The notes beneath the pieces were generated by a model that worked only from the letters and a program-made list of their open reading frames with translations, was not told where the DNA came from and did no database searches. From positions 372,001-436,000 of the forward strand of contig JAESUZ010003295.1 of the NCBI GenBank assembly GCA_017311185.1: DNA of 64,000 nt. The letters run 5' to 3'. Source of the stretch: Proteles cristata cristata. Taxonomy: Eukaryota; Chordata; Mammalia; Carnivora; Hyaenidae. Position 1 is the first letter of the stretch. Each line of letters opens with the position of its first letter. Shown here in pieces: positions 1-11,030 of the stretch. Position numbers and translations under genes: made by a program.

Positions 1-672
1 CCACAATAGCCAAAACATGGAAAGAGCCTAAGTGTCCATCAACGGATGAATGGATCAAGAAGATGTGGTTTGGGGCGCCTGGGTGGTTTAGTCGGTTAAG
101 CGTCCGACTTTCACTTGGGTCATGATCTCGCGGTTCGTGGGTTCGAGCCCCGTGTCGGGCTCTGTGCTGACTGCCAGCTCAGAGCCTGGAGCCTGTTTCA
201 GTCTGTGACTCCCTCTCTCTCTGACCCTCCCCTGCTCACGCTGTCTCTCTCTCTCTCCTAGAAATAAATAAAACATTAAAAAAAAAAAAAAGAAGATGTG
301 GTTTATCTATACCATGGAATACTACATGGCAATGAGAAACAATGAAATCTGGCCATGTAGCAACATGGATGGACCTTGAGGGTGTTATGCTGAGCGAAAT
401 AAGTCAGGCAGAGAAGGACAAATATCATGTTTGCACGTACAGGAGGATTAGGAGGAACTTAACTGAGGAACAAGGGGGAGAAGAAGGGGGGAAATGGTGG
501 GGGAGAGGGAGAGAGGCAAACCATGAGAGACTCTTGAATGCTGACAAAAACAGAACTGATGGATGTAGGGGGGAGGGGAGATGGGCATAGAGGAGGGCAC
601 TCGTGGGGATGAGCACTGTGTGTTATGTGGAAACTAATTTGACAATAAACTATTTGTAAAAAATAAAAAAAA
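1..672 (+). mobile_element. LINE-1 3' end (ORF2 C-terminus plus 3' UTR), interrupted by a SINE
   Basis: This is the last part of an L1 whose 5' portion lies outside the window. Before and after the SINE at 72-290 the sequence encodes the conserved end of ORF2 (TMEYYMAM, then [23 protein letters not shown]). It runs into the purine-rich 3' UTR and ends at GACAATAAACTATTTG plus an A-rich tail near 672. The same 3' UTR recurs on the minus strand at 18067, 35713 and 57249, so this copy belongs to a relatively young local L1 group. Non-functional here because it is truncated. Confidence 0.93.
72..290 (+). mobile_element. SINEC_Fc-type tRNA-derived SINE, young variant
   Basis: Starts GGGGCGCCTGGGTGG, carries tRNA-like A and B boxes (B box GGTTCGAGCCCC), a CT-rich body and the variant tail start CTCCTAGAAATAAATAAAA. 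It is flanked by a perfect 14-bp target-site duplication (AGAAGATGTGGTTT) at 58-71 and 291-304. The target is L1 ORF2, so this SINE is younger than that L1 copy. Confidence 0.97.
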
Positions 673-1040
673 GAATAAATAATTTAGTAAATTCAAAAAA
701 AAAAGAAATAGAATGTAAGATGGTTCACAAATGTTCTTAACTGTTGGCTCAGTGGGTCAAAATCTGATATTAATTAAACCTTATATAATATGTTTTTAAA
801 AAATCTTAAAACTTTGTGCATTAAAAGATTAAGACAAGAGTGAAAAAGCAAACTGAGGAAAAATCTGCCAAAAAAGTTGTAAGAGTTATTTCAAAATTAA
901 GAGTAAACCCCCAAATTAAGCAATGTATAAATGAAAATAATGGTTAAAATGTGAAAAAACAAGCTCTTCCCTTGACTATAATAACATTACAAAATAAATA
1001 ATAATTTTTGGCCTATCAAAGTAACAAAGATTATTTTTTA
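673..1040. other. AT-rich stretch without identified feature
   Basis: A/T-rich sequence with no open frame of note, no splice-like structure and no repeat I recognise with confidence. Confidence 0.5.
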
Positions 1041-2045
1041 ATAAAAACAGTTAAGAGACTTCTATTTGCAGATAAGACAGAGTAATCACTTCCACTCAAC
1101 CTCTTCTACAAATAAAAACCTTGGACTAAAATATATAAAACTACCAGAAGCCTCTGAAAAGCAGATAAAAGCAGGTAGACTGGCTAAGGGTCTTAGGACT
1201 TAGGAGACAAGGTAGCTGCATGTTCCTAGAGTTTTCTTTTTTGCCTCATATATATTCTGGACACTAGAGCAGCCTAAAAACCAGAACTTCCAATGGCCCA
1301 GACAAGACAAAATTTTGAAAAAGGAGAGTAGTCTATTCTGTCTAGCTGTAGGACTGGCATATAAGAAAGGGAGGACCATGGGATGGACTCTTTCCGAATT
1401 TTACCCATCCTATTCCAGGTGATTATCCTCAAACTAGTAGCACTCCTTCCTCTCCTCCTCACCACCAGTGAGGTAGCCCCTGAAAGCCAAAGCCTTATTT
1501 CAGCTGTCTGCTCTATACCAGGGAAGTGCCAATAAAGAGACAGAGCTACTCCTCCTCCCCACTGTGCAGCAGTGGCAGATTCTGCATAACATAATCCTAC
1601 AACAACACTATAGGGACTCAGCAGAATGGAGATGACAGAAGAGTCACTGAACTTGAAGATACAAAAGTATTCAATATAAACAAGAAAAAAAAGAATGAAA
1701 TGAATTGAACATAGTCTTAGAGACCTATAGGACAATATCAAAAGGAACAATATTCATGTCACAGAAGTCTCAGAGGGAGAGGAGAAAGGGACTGGAGGAG
1801 AAAAAAACATGTAATATATACATACACATGAAATAGTTGAAAACTACCCAAATTTAGTGAAAGGTATAAATTCACAGATCCAAAAAGCACAGTAAAACCC
1901 AAGCAGATGAACTTGAAATTATAGTCAGATACATTGTAATCAAACTACTTAACAAACTGAAAGGAAAAACCTTAAAAGCAGACAAAGAAATACAAGACAT
2001 TACAGTAAGATGAACAAAGACTCAAATATCATGGCATTCAGGCCA
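1041..2045 (+). mobile_element. ancient L1/HAL1-type relic (5' UTR/ORF1 region)
   Basis: The wording resembles the 5' and ORF1 region of old mammalian L1/HAL1 elements: an early block reading AACCAGAACTTCC... near 1280, and a late block (about 1860-2010) of the ORF1 type with CAGACAAAGAAA. All frames are broken by stops and indels. A 158-aa minus-strand frame (1274-1750) crosses it and looks spurious. Assignment rests on remembered consensus only. Confidence 0.5.
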
Positions 2046-2261
2046 TTAGTGGAACATTTTTAAGTGACTACTTATTGGTCCATATGGCTTCTAAAATCTC
2101 TTCTGTGGATTGAAAATTGAATATAGTGTTTGCATGTAATTGAATGAACAACTGTACACACACACACACGAAAAGGAGATATGAAATAATTCACTAAAGT
2201 GTACTACCTTCTGCATGAGAAGGATTAGAAAAAGAAAAGGCCTTACTATTCCATAGAGCAC

Positions 2262-2850
2262 TGATTCTCAAAATGTAGTCCTTAAACCCCTGGGAGAGTC
2301 AAGACTTTCAGAGGACTATCACTAGGTCAAAACTTTTCATAGTAATCTTTAGAAACTATTTACCTGTGTTGACCTTTACTCCAATAGTGCAAAACCAATA
2401 GTGGGTAAAACCACTGGCCTTGAAGCATGAATCAAGGCAGTGGCACAAACTGTACTAGAAGACACTATATTCTTTACCACTACACATGTATACAAAAAAA
2501 AAGAAAGCAAGTTTTACTTTAAATATAGTTGATGAAGCAATAAAAGCTGTAATTTTTAAAAATTTTAAATGTTTATTCATTTTTTGAGAGAGATGGAGAC
2601 AGAGCACGAGTGGGGGAGGGGCAGAGAGAGGGAGAGACAGAATCCAAAGCAGGCTCCAAGCTCTTGAGATGTCAGCACAGAGCCTCACTCTGGGCCCAAA
2701 CTCACAAACTGTGAGGTCATGACCTGAAGTTGGACGCTTAACCAATTGAGCCACCCAGCTGCCCCATAAAAACTGTAATTTTATTAAATTTCAATGCTTG
2801 ACTACCCTTCTTTTTAATTCTGTGTAGCAAAATATATTTATTTTTATCTT
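2262..2850 (+). mobile_element. hAT-type DNA transposon relic split by SINEs
   Basis: Begins with the CTGATTCTCAAAATGTAGTC pattern typical of hAT-superfamily ends (consensus near TGGTTCTCAAA). It continues with a block like old hAT transposase-derived repeats (GTGGGTAAAACCACTGGC). The same element seems to resume after the SINE at 2557-2765. No coding capacity remains. Confidence 0.5.
2557..2765 (-). mobile_element. SINEC_Fc-type SINE
   Basis: Reverse-strand carnivore SINE ending GAGCCACCCAGCTGCCCC, with its A-rich tail on the left. A near-perfect TSD (ATAAAAGCTGTAATTTT against ATAAAAACTGTAATTTT) lies at 2540-2556 and 2766-2782. Diverged from the younger copies. Confidence 0.93.
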
Positions 2851-2857
2851 TCCTTTT

Positions 2858-3059
2858 TAAAAAAAATATTTATTTTTGAGAGAGAGAGAGACAGTGTGAG
2901 CAAGGGAGGGTCAGAGAGAGGGAGACACAGAATCTAAAGCAGGGTCCAGGCTCTGAGCTGTCAGCACAGAGCCTGACAAGGGGCTCGAACCCATGAACCG
3001 TGAGATCATGACCTGTGCTGAAGTCAGATGCTTAACCCACTGAGCCACCCAGGCGCCCC
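2858..3059 (-). mobile_element. SINEC_Fc-type SINE
   Basis: Reverse-strand SINE ending AGCCACCCAGGCGCCCC. An imperfect TSD of the form TTTATCTTNNCTTTT flanks it (about 2843-2857 and 3060-3075). Confidence 0.92.
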
Positions 3060-3306
3060 TTTTATCTTAACTTTTTACCTTAAATATTTATTTTAAATTA
3101 ATATTTTTATTTACATTTATTGCTATATACCCAAAGCAATTCTACTGTGTACTGTCCCAAAGAAAACAGGGTGAGCAACACTTCCCCTGTTTATTCTACC
3201 ATCGGCCTGTTCACTTCGGCCTGTTCACGTCCTACACTCAACACGTAATGAGTCTCCTGACTCTTCCCTTTCTGAAGAATATTTATGTTCAGAAAGCCTC
3301 CATTTC

Positions 3307-3534
3307 GGAGCGCCTGGGTGGCTCAGTCAGTTAAGCATCCGACTTCGGCTCAGGTCATGATCTCACGGTTTGTGGGTTCGAGCCTCGCGTCGGGAGCTGT
3401 GCTCACAGCTAGCTCAGAGCCTAGAGACTGCTTCAGATTCTGTTGTCTGTCTCTCCCTGACCCTTCCCCGCTCGCTCGCTCACGCTCGCTCTCGCACTCT
3501 CTCCCAGGAAATAAATAAAACATTAAAAAAAAAA
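3307..3534 (+). mobile_element. SINEC_Fc-type SINE
   Basis: Starts GGAGCGCCTGGGTGGC, with B box GGTTCGAGCC, and ends CCCAGGAAATAAATAAAACA plus A tail. Perfect 14-bp TSD AAAGCCTCCATTTC at 3293-3306 and 3535-3548. Its body carries (GCTC)-rich CpG repeats not seen in the other copies. Confidence 0.96.
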
Positions 3535-3659
3535 AAAGCCTCCATTTCTGGGTCTTCTAAAACCGTTTTTCAAAAATTTGCAACTTCCACACTTTGAAAA
3601 GTGAAGTACACAACAGACCTACCAGGCGGTAACCTAATTTGGGAAGAGGTCAGAGCCTC

Positions 3660-4100
3660 CCCTGGCTGTCCAGCCCTGGGATCTCGAAAACCCGGAACTC
3701 ACGCGCTGAATAGGGAATTACAATGGGCGGTGCTTCGCTGCAAGAAGCGAAACAAAACAAAACAAAAAACCCTCAAACCTACTCCCAGGAGCCTCCGCGC
3801 GGTACGCGGTGAGTAAAGCAAATGTTAGCCAATGAGAGTAGCTGTTCCTTGGCTTTCCCGCCCTTTACCCCAAAGGCTGAAGGAAGGCGGCTCTTTAGAG
3901 CCTGCGGGGAGTTACAGAGGGCCTCGGTAACTGATCCCAGAGAGCACCTGCCCTGCGAGGGAGATGAGGAGCGAAAAAACTTAAATAATAGCCAAGGAAA
4001 GAAATGCGACTATTATTAGGTAAGGCCAGAGAGCGAAAGGAACACGGAGAACGAAGGTTACTTTGCGAGGTTCGGGAGAGGAAAATGCTGGCCAAGTGGA
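3660..4100. promoter_or_regulatory. CpG-rich promoter-like region with possible first exon
   Basis: In a CpG-poor window this stretch holds roughly 25 CpGs in 440 bp. It contains a CCAAT box (GCCAAT, 3828-3833) and, about 25 bp on, an E2F-like site TTTCCCGCC (3854-3862). Strong 5' splice-site consensus follows on the + strand at 3809 (GTGAGT) and 4020 (AG|GTAAGG). It matches no repeat I know and could be the promoter and non-coding first exon of a gene or lncRNA. Strand is unproven, though donor positions favour +. No start codon with a credible long frame is seen. It could instead be an old CpG-rich LTR or 5' UTR of a transposon. Confidence 0.45.
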
Positions 4101-4329
4101 TGGTGACTCTTGGAGGTGGAAAAGAGTTGCTTATGAAAGGTCGAGGCTGAGCAGAGAACAGGAAACAAGGCAGTTATCAGAAAGAGTGGCATGGGCAGGG
4201 CCACAAGACGTCCTTTCTCTTAGAGCAGGTTATTTCTAAATAACCCACAAAATATGTCTTTCCCTTCCTGTGTTCACCTCCAAGTGTTTCCTTCGTCCTC
4301 TGAAGAGCTTTCCTACTACAGGTGATGGT

Positions 4330-5090
4330 GTTTTGGAGTGATGGTGGGGCTCCAGAGCTGACAGCCAAGAAAGAATTCTTAAAGATGTGTTTGGTGCAAA
4401 AAGGTGATTTTACTAAAGCACAGGGACAAGACTTGTGGACAGAGAGAGCTGCACTGGGGTTGTGATGGGTAGCTGATTATATACCTGCTGGTTGGGAGGG
4501 GGTTAGGGATAGAGTAAGTGTCTAAGGTATCGCGGAAGCAAGGTTTCCAGGGCCTTGAGGGGCTAGGGTTGTGAGGAAAACGCTATATAATGCTGTTTAG
4601 TAAAACCTCAGTCATGAGACCCTTTAGATGTATATCAGAGGGCCATAAGCTTGAAGCATGTTAGCCAGCGTATATCTTGGGGCAATTGAGATAAAGGAAG
4701 TAAGCTTACAGGATCCTGGGGGGTGGGGGTGGGGGGTCAGGATAATGTTAAGCCAAGATTCCCTTTTGCCCTTGGCAAAGTGTCCTCATCCAGGCAGCTG
4801 AGCTCCTAGAGGAAGATCACTCTGCCTATTTCAAGGGCTTGTCAATGGGCTGCAGGCAATAATGGAATTTAATTTTTTATTTGCCTTAGTTTTCCGCATC
4901 ACCATGGCAAGCACTTAAACTTTCTTTTGTTCTTGGGTAGCCAGGAGTGTCCAAGGAATATCACATGTATCCCAGCCTGGTGGGGAGGGAGGGGGAGTAG
5001 TTATTGTTAGCCTGTACTTTGCCAAGGGAGTTTGTCCTATGCTCCCTCATCAGTCACTGATTATGTCCCCATGACTTATTTTATAACTTT
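4330..5090. mobile_element. probable LTR-like (endogenous retrovirus-related) relic
   Basis: A non-coding block of about 750 bp whose wording (AGCCAAGAAAGAATTC near 4365, GCAAGCACTTAAAC near 4908, ending near TTATTTTATAAC at 5088) resembles old solitary LTRs. No paired LTR, primer-binding site or retroviral frame is visible. The family is not named because I cannot confirm it. Confidence 0.35.
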
Positions 5091-5111
5091 TTCTTGTTTT
5101 TTGTTGTTGGT

Positions 5112-5139
<28 letters not shown>

Positions 5140-5142
<3 letters not shown>

Positions 5143-5695
5143 AGATTCCAGAAATGAGTGCTATCAAATGAGTGACCATCCATATTGTCACAGGCAGCAA
5201 GATTTTATTCTTTTTTATGGATGAATAATATTCCAGTGAATAAATATATAGGACATTTTCTTTATCCATTGATGTATCTGTGGACAGTTTGGCTATTTCT
5301 ATGTTTTGGCTATTGTAAACAATGCTGCACTGAACGTGGAGGTGCAGATATCTTTTCAAGTTAGTGTTCATTTTCTTGGGATAAATGCTTGGAAGTGGAA
5401 TTGCTAGACCATGTGATAGTTTTATTTTTAGTTTTTTTGAGGAACCTCTATACTGTTTTTTATACTGGCTGCACCACCTTAAATTCCTACCAGTGGTGTA
5501 CAGGTGTTCTCTTTTCTCCACATCCTCACCAACACTTGATATTTCTTGCTTTTATGATAATAGCCATTCTAACAGGTATGAGGTGATAGCTTACCATAGT
5601 TTTGATTAGCATTTCCCAGGTTAGTGATGTTGGGTATCTTTACATGTGCCTGTTTGTCACCTGTATGTCATAAGAATTTGCATTTTTAATGCAAA
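5140..5695 (-). mobile_element. old L1 3' part (ORF2 C-terminus)
   Basis: Minus-strand translation shows degenerate ORF2 end motifs (KRYLHLHVQ..., YSLEYYSSIKKN in 5141-5521). The + strand text is the familiar L1 reverse complement (GGAACCTCTATACTGTTTT, 5442-5460). The left boundary is a (GTTTT)n tract at 5113-5140. Many substitutions, so an old family. Confidence 0.85.
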
Positions 5696-5765
5696 TATAT
5701 TCCCAGCTGAAGCTGTTGCTGCTGTTTTAGGGACCACATTTTGAGAACCACTGGCCTAGCATATC
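5696..5765 (-). mobile_element. MER5-like hAT MITE fragment
   Basis: About 65 bp with a GGACCACATTTTGAGAACCA end (5729-5748), typical of short non-autonomous hAT-Charlie elements of the MER5 type. Only one terminus is preserved. Confidence 0.5.
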
Positions 5766-6042
5766 TAATAGGTAAAATTTACCAACGTGCAGGCATTGTA
5801 CTAAATGAGTGATTTATTTGCATGTAGTTCTTTCCAAAACTGTAACAGATGAGGTTAATATTTCTCTTAGAGGGGAGTGAACCTGGCTAAGGATAATGAA
5901 TGAGATTACTCATCCTTAGAGAAGGCTGAAGTTTACAAAAACATACCTCTCCACCCTCAGGCTGGCCCCCAGCTTCATATTCTTTGATCTAAAGAATAAG
6001 CAGGCAAAGAGAGCACTATTGTGCTGTGATTAAAAACACCTT

Positions 6043-6754
6043 TACTAACAAAGATAGACCTATAGACCAATGGAATAGATAACCCAGAAATAAACCTTCA
6101 CTCATACAGTAAAATGATTTTTAACACAGGTGCCAAAATTGCTAGACCATATGATAGTTTTATTTTTAGATTTTTGAGGAATCTCTATACTGTTTTTTAT
6201 TTGACCATTTGACTATTTTAACAAATAGTCGTAGGAAAATTGGATATCTTCATGCAAAAGAATAATGACAGACCCTTACCTAACACCCTATTAAAACATA
6301 ACTCGAAATGGATCAAGGACCTAAATATAAGACCCAAAACAATAAAATTCTTAGAAGAACATATAGAATAAAAGTTTCATAACATTGGATTTGATGGTAG
6401 GTGATTTCTTATATATACTGTCAAGCACCCAGGAATAAAATTAAAAAAAAAAAAAGAAAATTGGACTTCATGAAAATTTAAAACATTTATAAATCAAAAA
6501 ACACTATCCACAGAGTAAAATGACAACCCATAGAATGGGGGGAAATATTTCCAAATCATATATCTGGATATCCAGTTAATATCCAGAATATATAGAGAAC
6601 TTTTAAAACTAACCAACAAAAAAACACAAACAGCTTAATTCAAAAAAGGGGAAAGGACTTGAATAGACATTTCTCAAAAAAAAAAAAATACATGAATGAC
6701 CAATAAACACATGAGATGCTCACTGTCACATCTCATACCCATTAGGATGGCTAC

Positions 6755-6796
<42 letters not shown>

Positions 6797-7456
6797 CACA
6801 AGTGTTGGAAACAATGTGGAGAAACCGGAACCGTTGTGCACTGCTGGTAGGAATGTAAAATTGTACAACTGCTATGGAAAACAGTGTGGTGGTCCTTGAA
6901 AAATTAAAAATAGAATTACTATATGATCCAACAGTTCCACTTCTGGGTATAGAGCCAAAGAATTGAAAGCAGGGTCTCAAAGAGGCATTTTTACACTCGT
7001 GTTCATAGCAGCATTATTCACAATAGTTAAAATGGGGAAGCAACCCAAGTGTCCATTGATGACTGAAAGAATAAATAAAATGTGGTATATACATAAAATG
7101 AATATTACTCAGCCTTAAATAAGACAATTCTGACATGTGCTATAATATAGATGAACCTGAAGGACATGATGCTAAATGAAATAAGCCATTCACAAAAAGA
7201 CAAAAGCTGTATGATTCCATTTATAGGAAGTACTTAAAGTAATCAAAATCATAGAGACAGTAGAATGGTTGTTGCCAGGACTGAGGGGAAAGGGAGAATG
7301 TTGAGTTTTTAATAGGTGTAGATTGTCAGTTTTACAAGATGAAAAGAGTTATGGGGTTATATGGTGGTGATGGTTGCACAACACTGTAAATACATATAGT
7401 ATCACCCAGCTGTACAGTTACAAACAGTTACAATGGTATACTTTATGCTATATGTA
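6043..7456 (+). mobile_element. old L1, ORF2 3' half plus 3' UTR, with an inverted patch
   Basis: + strand L1 ORF2 wording runs from ACCAATGGAATAGATAACC (6068) through the region of the AHFSKED-like block to the 3' UTR ending near 7456. All frames are broken. It contains a (CA)17 tract at 6759-6793 and an 85-bp foreign patch at 6136-6220 that includes reverse-strand L1 sequence (see findings). Confidence 0.85.
6759..6793 (+). repeat. (CA)n microsatellite inside L1
   Basis: About 17 uninterrupted AC/CA units replacing an A-rich stretch of L1 ORF2. A perfect tract, so likely length-polymorphic. Confidence 0.97.
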
Positions 7457-7665
7457 TTTAAAAAAAATTTTTTTTAGTGTTTGTTTATTTTTGATATAGA
7501 GACAGAGTTTGAGTGGAGGAGGGGCAGAGAGAGAGGGAGACACATAATCTGAAGCAGGCTCCAGGCTCTGGGCTTGAGCCTGACACATGGCTCAAACTCA
7601 TAAACCACGAGATCATGACCTGAACGAAGTTGGACGCTTAACTGACTAAGCCACCCAGGTGCCCC
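7457..7665 (-). mobile_element. SINEC_Fc-type SINE
   Basis: Reverse-strand SINE ending AGCCACCCAGGTGCCCC, tail on the left. Flanks TATGTATTTT/TGTGTATTTT form an imperfect TSD. It is inserted at the 3' end of the preceding L1. Confidence 0.9.
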
Positions 7666-7790
7666 TGTGTATTTTTATTTGAAGACAGAGAAAGTGCACA
7701 GCGGAGGAGTAGAGAGAGAGAAATAGAGAAAATCCCAAGCAGGCACTGTGCTGTCAGTGCAGAGCCCTGCGTGGAGCTCAGTGCTAACAT
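7666..7790 (-). mobile_element. truncated older carnivore SINE
   Basis: A SINE tail and body fragment (GAGAGAGAGAAATAGAG, then CTGTGCTGTCAGTGCAGAGC) directly abutting the preceding SINE. The tRNA-derived head is missing. More diverged than its neighbour. Confidence 0.7.
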
Positions 7791-8100
7791 AAGGTTATAG
7801 AAACTTGTACTACATCAATTATAACTGGCCTGCCTGAGGCTTGAGTCTGTAGGATAATTCCATTGACATCTCTTTTTCTTTACTTTGCCAGGAGATGAAA
7901 CAGGAATAAGAAGTGAAAATAGAGTTTAGGGAAATGCAGTTCAGTTTATATCAAAATACTTTTTGGGATCTGGAGACCAATTCAAAGAGAACACAAACTA
8001 TGTTGTCTCTGAGGCCAAATTCTTAGACTTCTGTTATCAATGATAAATGGTCATTGCACTTGAACCAGATAAAAATGTTCTAAATAATTATTCATTTTAA
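7791..8100. other. non-repetitive stretch, no feature identified
   Basis: Unique-looking sequence. A pyrimidine tract ending TTTGCCAG (7892) looks like a 3' splice site, but there is no matching exon body or donor that I would support. Confidence 0.4.
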
Positions 8101-8103
8101 ACC

Positions 8104-9217
8104 TAAATGTGATAAACATTCTAGAGGAGAACACAGACAGCAGCCTCTTACTATACTTGTTTCTAGTGGCAAGGTAAACAAAAGCAAAAATGAACTACTT
8201 GGACTTCATTAAAAAAAAAAAAAAAAAGCTTCTGCACCATGAAGGAAACAATCAACAAAACTAAAAGGCAGCCTACGGAATGGGAGAAGATATTCGCAAA
8301 TGACATATCTGATAAAAGGTTGGTATCTAAAATCTATAAAGAACTTAACAAATTCAACACCCCAAAAATGATCCAGTGAAGAAATGAGCAGAAGACATGA
8401 ATAGACATTTTTCCAAAGAAGACATCCAGATGGCTAACAGACATATGAAAAAGTTCCCAACTAACATCACTCATCATCAGGGAAATATAAATAAAAAGTA
8501 CAATGAGATGCTAAATGGCTAAAATTAACAACAGGAAATAACAGATGTTGGCAAGGATGTGAAGAAAGGGAAACCATCGTGCACTGTTGGTAGGAATGTG
8601 AACTGGTGCAGCCACTCTGGAAAACAGTATGGAGTTCCTCAAAAAGTTATAAATAGAACAACCCTATGATCCAGCAATTTCACAACTTGATATTTGCCCA
8701 AAGGATATAAAAATACTGATTCTAAAGGGCACATGTACCCCAATGTTTTATGCAGCATTAAAAACAATAGTCAAATTATGGAAAGAGCCCAAACGTCCAT
8801 TAACTAATGAATGATAAAGAAGATGTGGGGTGTGTGTGTGTATAATGGAGGTATATATATATAATTGAATATTAGTCATCAAAGAGAATGAAAACTTGTT
8901 GTTTGCAATGATGTAGATAGAGCTAGAGTGTATTATGCTCAGCAAAATAAGTCAGAGAAAGAGAAATATCATATGTGGAATTTAAGAAACAAAGCAAATG
9001 AACATAGGGGAAGGTAAGCAAACATAAAAGACTCTTAATTATATAGAAAAACCTGGGGTGCCTGGGTGGCTTAGTCGGTTGGGCGTCTGACTTCGGCTCA
9101 GGTCACGATCTCATGGTTTGTGCGTTCGAATCCCGCATCAGGCTCTATGCTGACAGCAAACTCAGAGCCTGGCGCCTGTTTCAGATTCTGTGTCTCCCTC
9201 TCTCTGGCCCTCTCCTG

Positions 9218-9248
<31 letters not shown>

Positions 9249-9461
9249 ATAAATAAACATTAAAAATGTACTTTTTTAATTATATAGAAAAACCTGAGGA
9301 TTGGTGGAGAGAGATGGTTGGAGAATGGACTAAATGGGTGATGGATATTAAGGAGGCCACTTGTGGTGATCACTGGGTTTGTAAGTGATAAATCATGGAA
9401 TTCTACACCTGAAACCAATTTTACCGTATATGTTAACTAGAAATCAAATAAAAACTTGAAA
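8104..9461 (+). mobile_element. old L1, ORF2 C-terminal part plus 3' UTR, split by a SINE
   Basis: Starts near the AAACATTCTAGAGGAGAACA block, continues through the C-terminal ORF2 region (TTCCAAAGAAGACATCCAGA at 8413) to the 3' UTR (GATCACTGGGTTTG at 9367; end near AAATAAAAACTTGAAATAAA). Frames are broken throughout. The SINE at 9055-9275 interrupts the 3' UTR. Confidence 0.9.
9055..9275 (+). mobile_element. SINEC_Fc-type SINE
   Basis: GGGGTGCCTGGGTGGC head, B box GCGTTCGAATCC, (CT)n body, tail AAATAAATAAACATT. Perfect 20-bp TSD (TTAATTATATAGAAAAACCT) at 9035-9054 and 9276-9295. The TSD proves insertion into an existing L1. Confidence 0.97.
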
Positions 9462-10569
9462 TAAAAAATTATTTATTTTATATGAATTATATAGTAAAAC
9501 ATTACCTAACACAGAAAAAAGACTCTGATTAGTATGAAACTCACAGACATTATAGAGAGTAAAAAAGGGACATGAATACATATTATGTGATTCCATATAA
9601 TTGAAGTTCAGAACAGGCAAAAACCAAAAAAGCCCAAAATGCTGAGCATTTTCAGTAATCATTATGTTGATAGTCTTAGTATTGTTATTCTGAGATTATA
9701 TTGATATGGCATAAAGAAAATGAGTAATTATGAAACTTTCTAATTCTATTGTCTCTTCATCCTTAGTAAAATCAGGATTATTAATGTGGAAGGAAGAAGA
9801 TGCAGATGTAATACCAAAAATTTAAAACTCTGTGGTCTGGAATTTGAATTGGAAATATCAGTATGAACTCCTAAAGTACTTGTATAAATATAAATATATA
9901 GCTGCTTTATCCACTGGAAATGCCTAAAAGCAATGAGGAAAAGAAAAAGAAACAGCAGTGATCATCCCTAACATCTGTATTGTGCTTTTGAAATACCATT
10001 TCACATTAGAAGAAACCAGGGTTTAGGAAAGTAACCAATCCAAGTCTGAAACAGGAAATATACAAGATCAGCTTGGAACATCTTGACACATGGGATAGTT
10101 AGGAAGCTTTCAAATGGCCTCAGGAGGCAACTGAAGATACTCCACTAGCCAAAGATGGGATAATTTGAATATCAATAAGGATAAGAAATAGACTAAAACT
10201 CTCAAATAGCTTAAATCCATGAACTTATAATAGATATTTCAAAAGAACTGGCCATTCACAGAAGATAATAGGAAACCAATTCATTATCTGGTAAATGAAA
10301 GAATTAAGCATTCATCTGGCCTCTTTTATATGAATTATACCACTGCATAAATAAATAGTGCATAAAATAGATGAAGCGTTTCTTTGCATAAAAGTATCTC
10401 AGCTAACACATGGGAAAAAACTGGAAGAATAACACCATTCTGCAACTCCTGATGAATTAAGAGGTATATGCATGATACAGCAATGGCTGTTAACATCACA
10501 AAGAGACAACTGGAGATCATTTGCCTCTTATAGTCTTTACAAACACCACATATATCTTTTTTCTTTTGC
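9462..10569. other. 1.1 kb non-repetitive AT-rich DNA, nothing identified
   Basis: No frame longer than about 70 codons with protein-like composition, no splice-bounded exon candidate and no repeat recognised on either strand. Confidence 0.5.
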
Positions 10570-11030
10570 TATAAATATTTGAATTTTTAATTGAAGTATA
10601 ATTAACAGTGTTCTATTAATTTCAGGTGTAGAATATAATGATTCAACAATTGTTTACTCAGCGTTCATCAAGATCAGTATTTTCTTGATTCCTTCTGTTT
10701 CATCCTCCCCACCCCTCTACTCTGGGAAACACCAATTTGTTCTATGTATTTAAGAGTTTGGGTTTTTTTGTCTTATTTTCCCCTTGGCTCATTTGTTTTC
10801 TTAAATTTCTCATATGAGTGAAATCATACAGTAATACCTTTCTTTGAATGACTTATTTCACTTAGTGTTATACCCTCAACAGCAACACTAAGTTGAAAAG
10901 ACTTATGCACCCCTAAGTTCATTACAGCATTATTTACAGTAGCCAAGATATCCAGATATCCATCCATAGATGAATAGATAACAAAGATGTGGCATACATA
11001 AACACAATGGAATATTACTCATAATATATA
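10570..11030 (-). mobile_element. L1 3' end with inverted 5' part (twin-priming structure)
   Basis: 10570-10880 is L1 3' UTR and ORF2 end on the minus strand (ACAGTGTTCTATTAATTTCA at 10604). 10890-11026 is L1 ORF2 end on the + strand (CAGCATTATTTACAGTAGCC at 10925; AATGGAATATTACTC at 11006). The two parts are adjacent ORF2 segments facing each other, with roughly 70 bp of ORF2 missing between them. This is the signature of an insertion inverted during target-primed reverse transcription. Confidence 0.75.

Noticed and set aside
72..190. tRNA gene
   Set aside because: The A and B boxes belong to the tRNA-derived head of a SINE; no cloverleaf or anticodon stem is preserved here or in the other SINE copies.
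1274..1750. 158-codon minus-strand frame
   Set aside because: It crosses an ancient L1/HAL1-like relic in the antisense direction, with no recognisable domain or codon pattern.
7885..7960. Candidate exon after the TTTGCCAG acceptor-like site
   Set aside because: No convincing donor follows and the downstream stretch lacks an open frame; isolated acceptor matches are common by chance.
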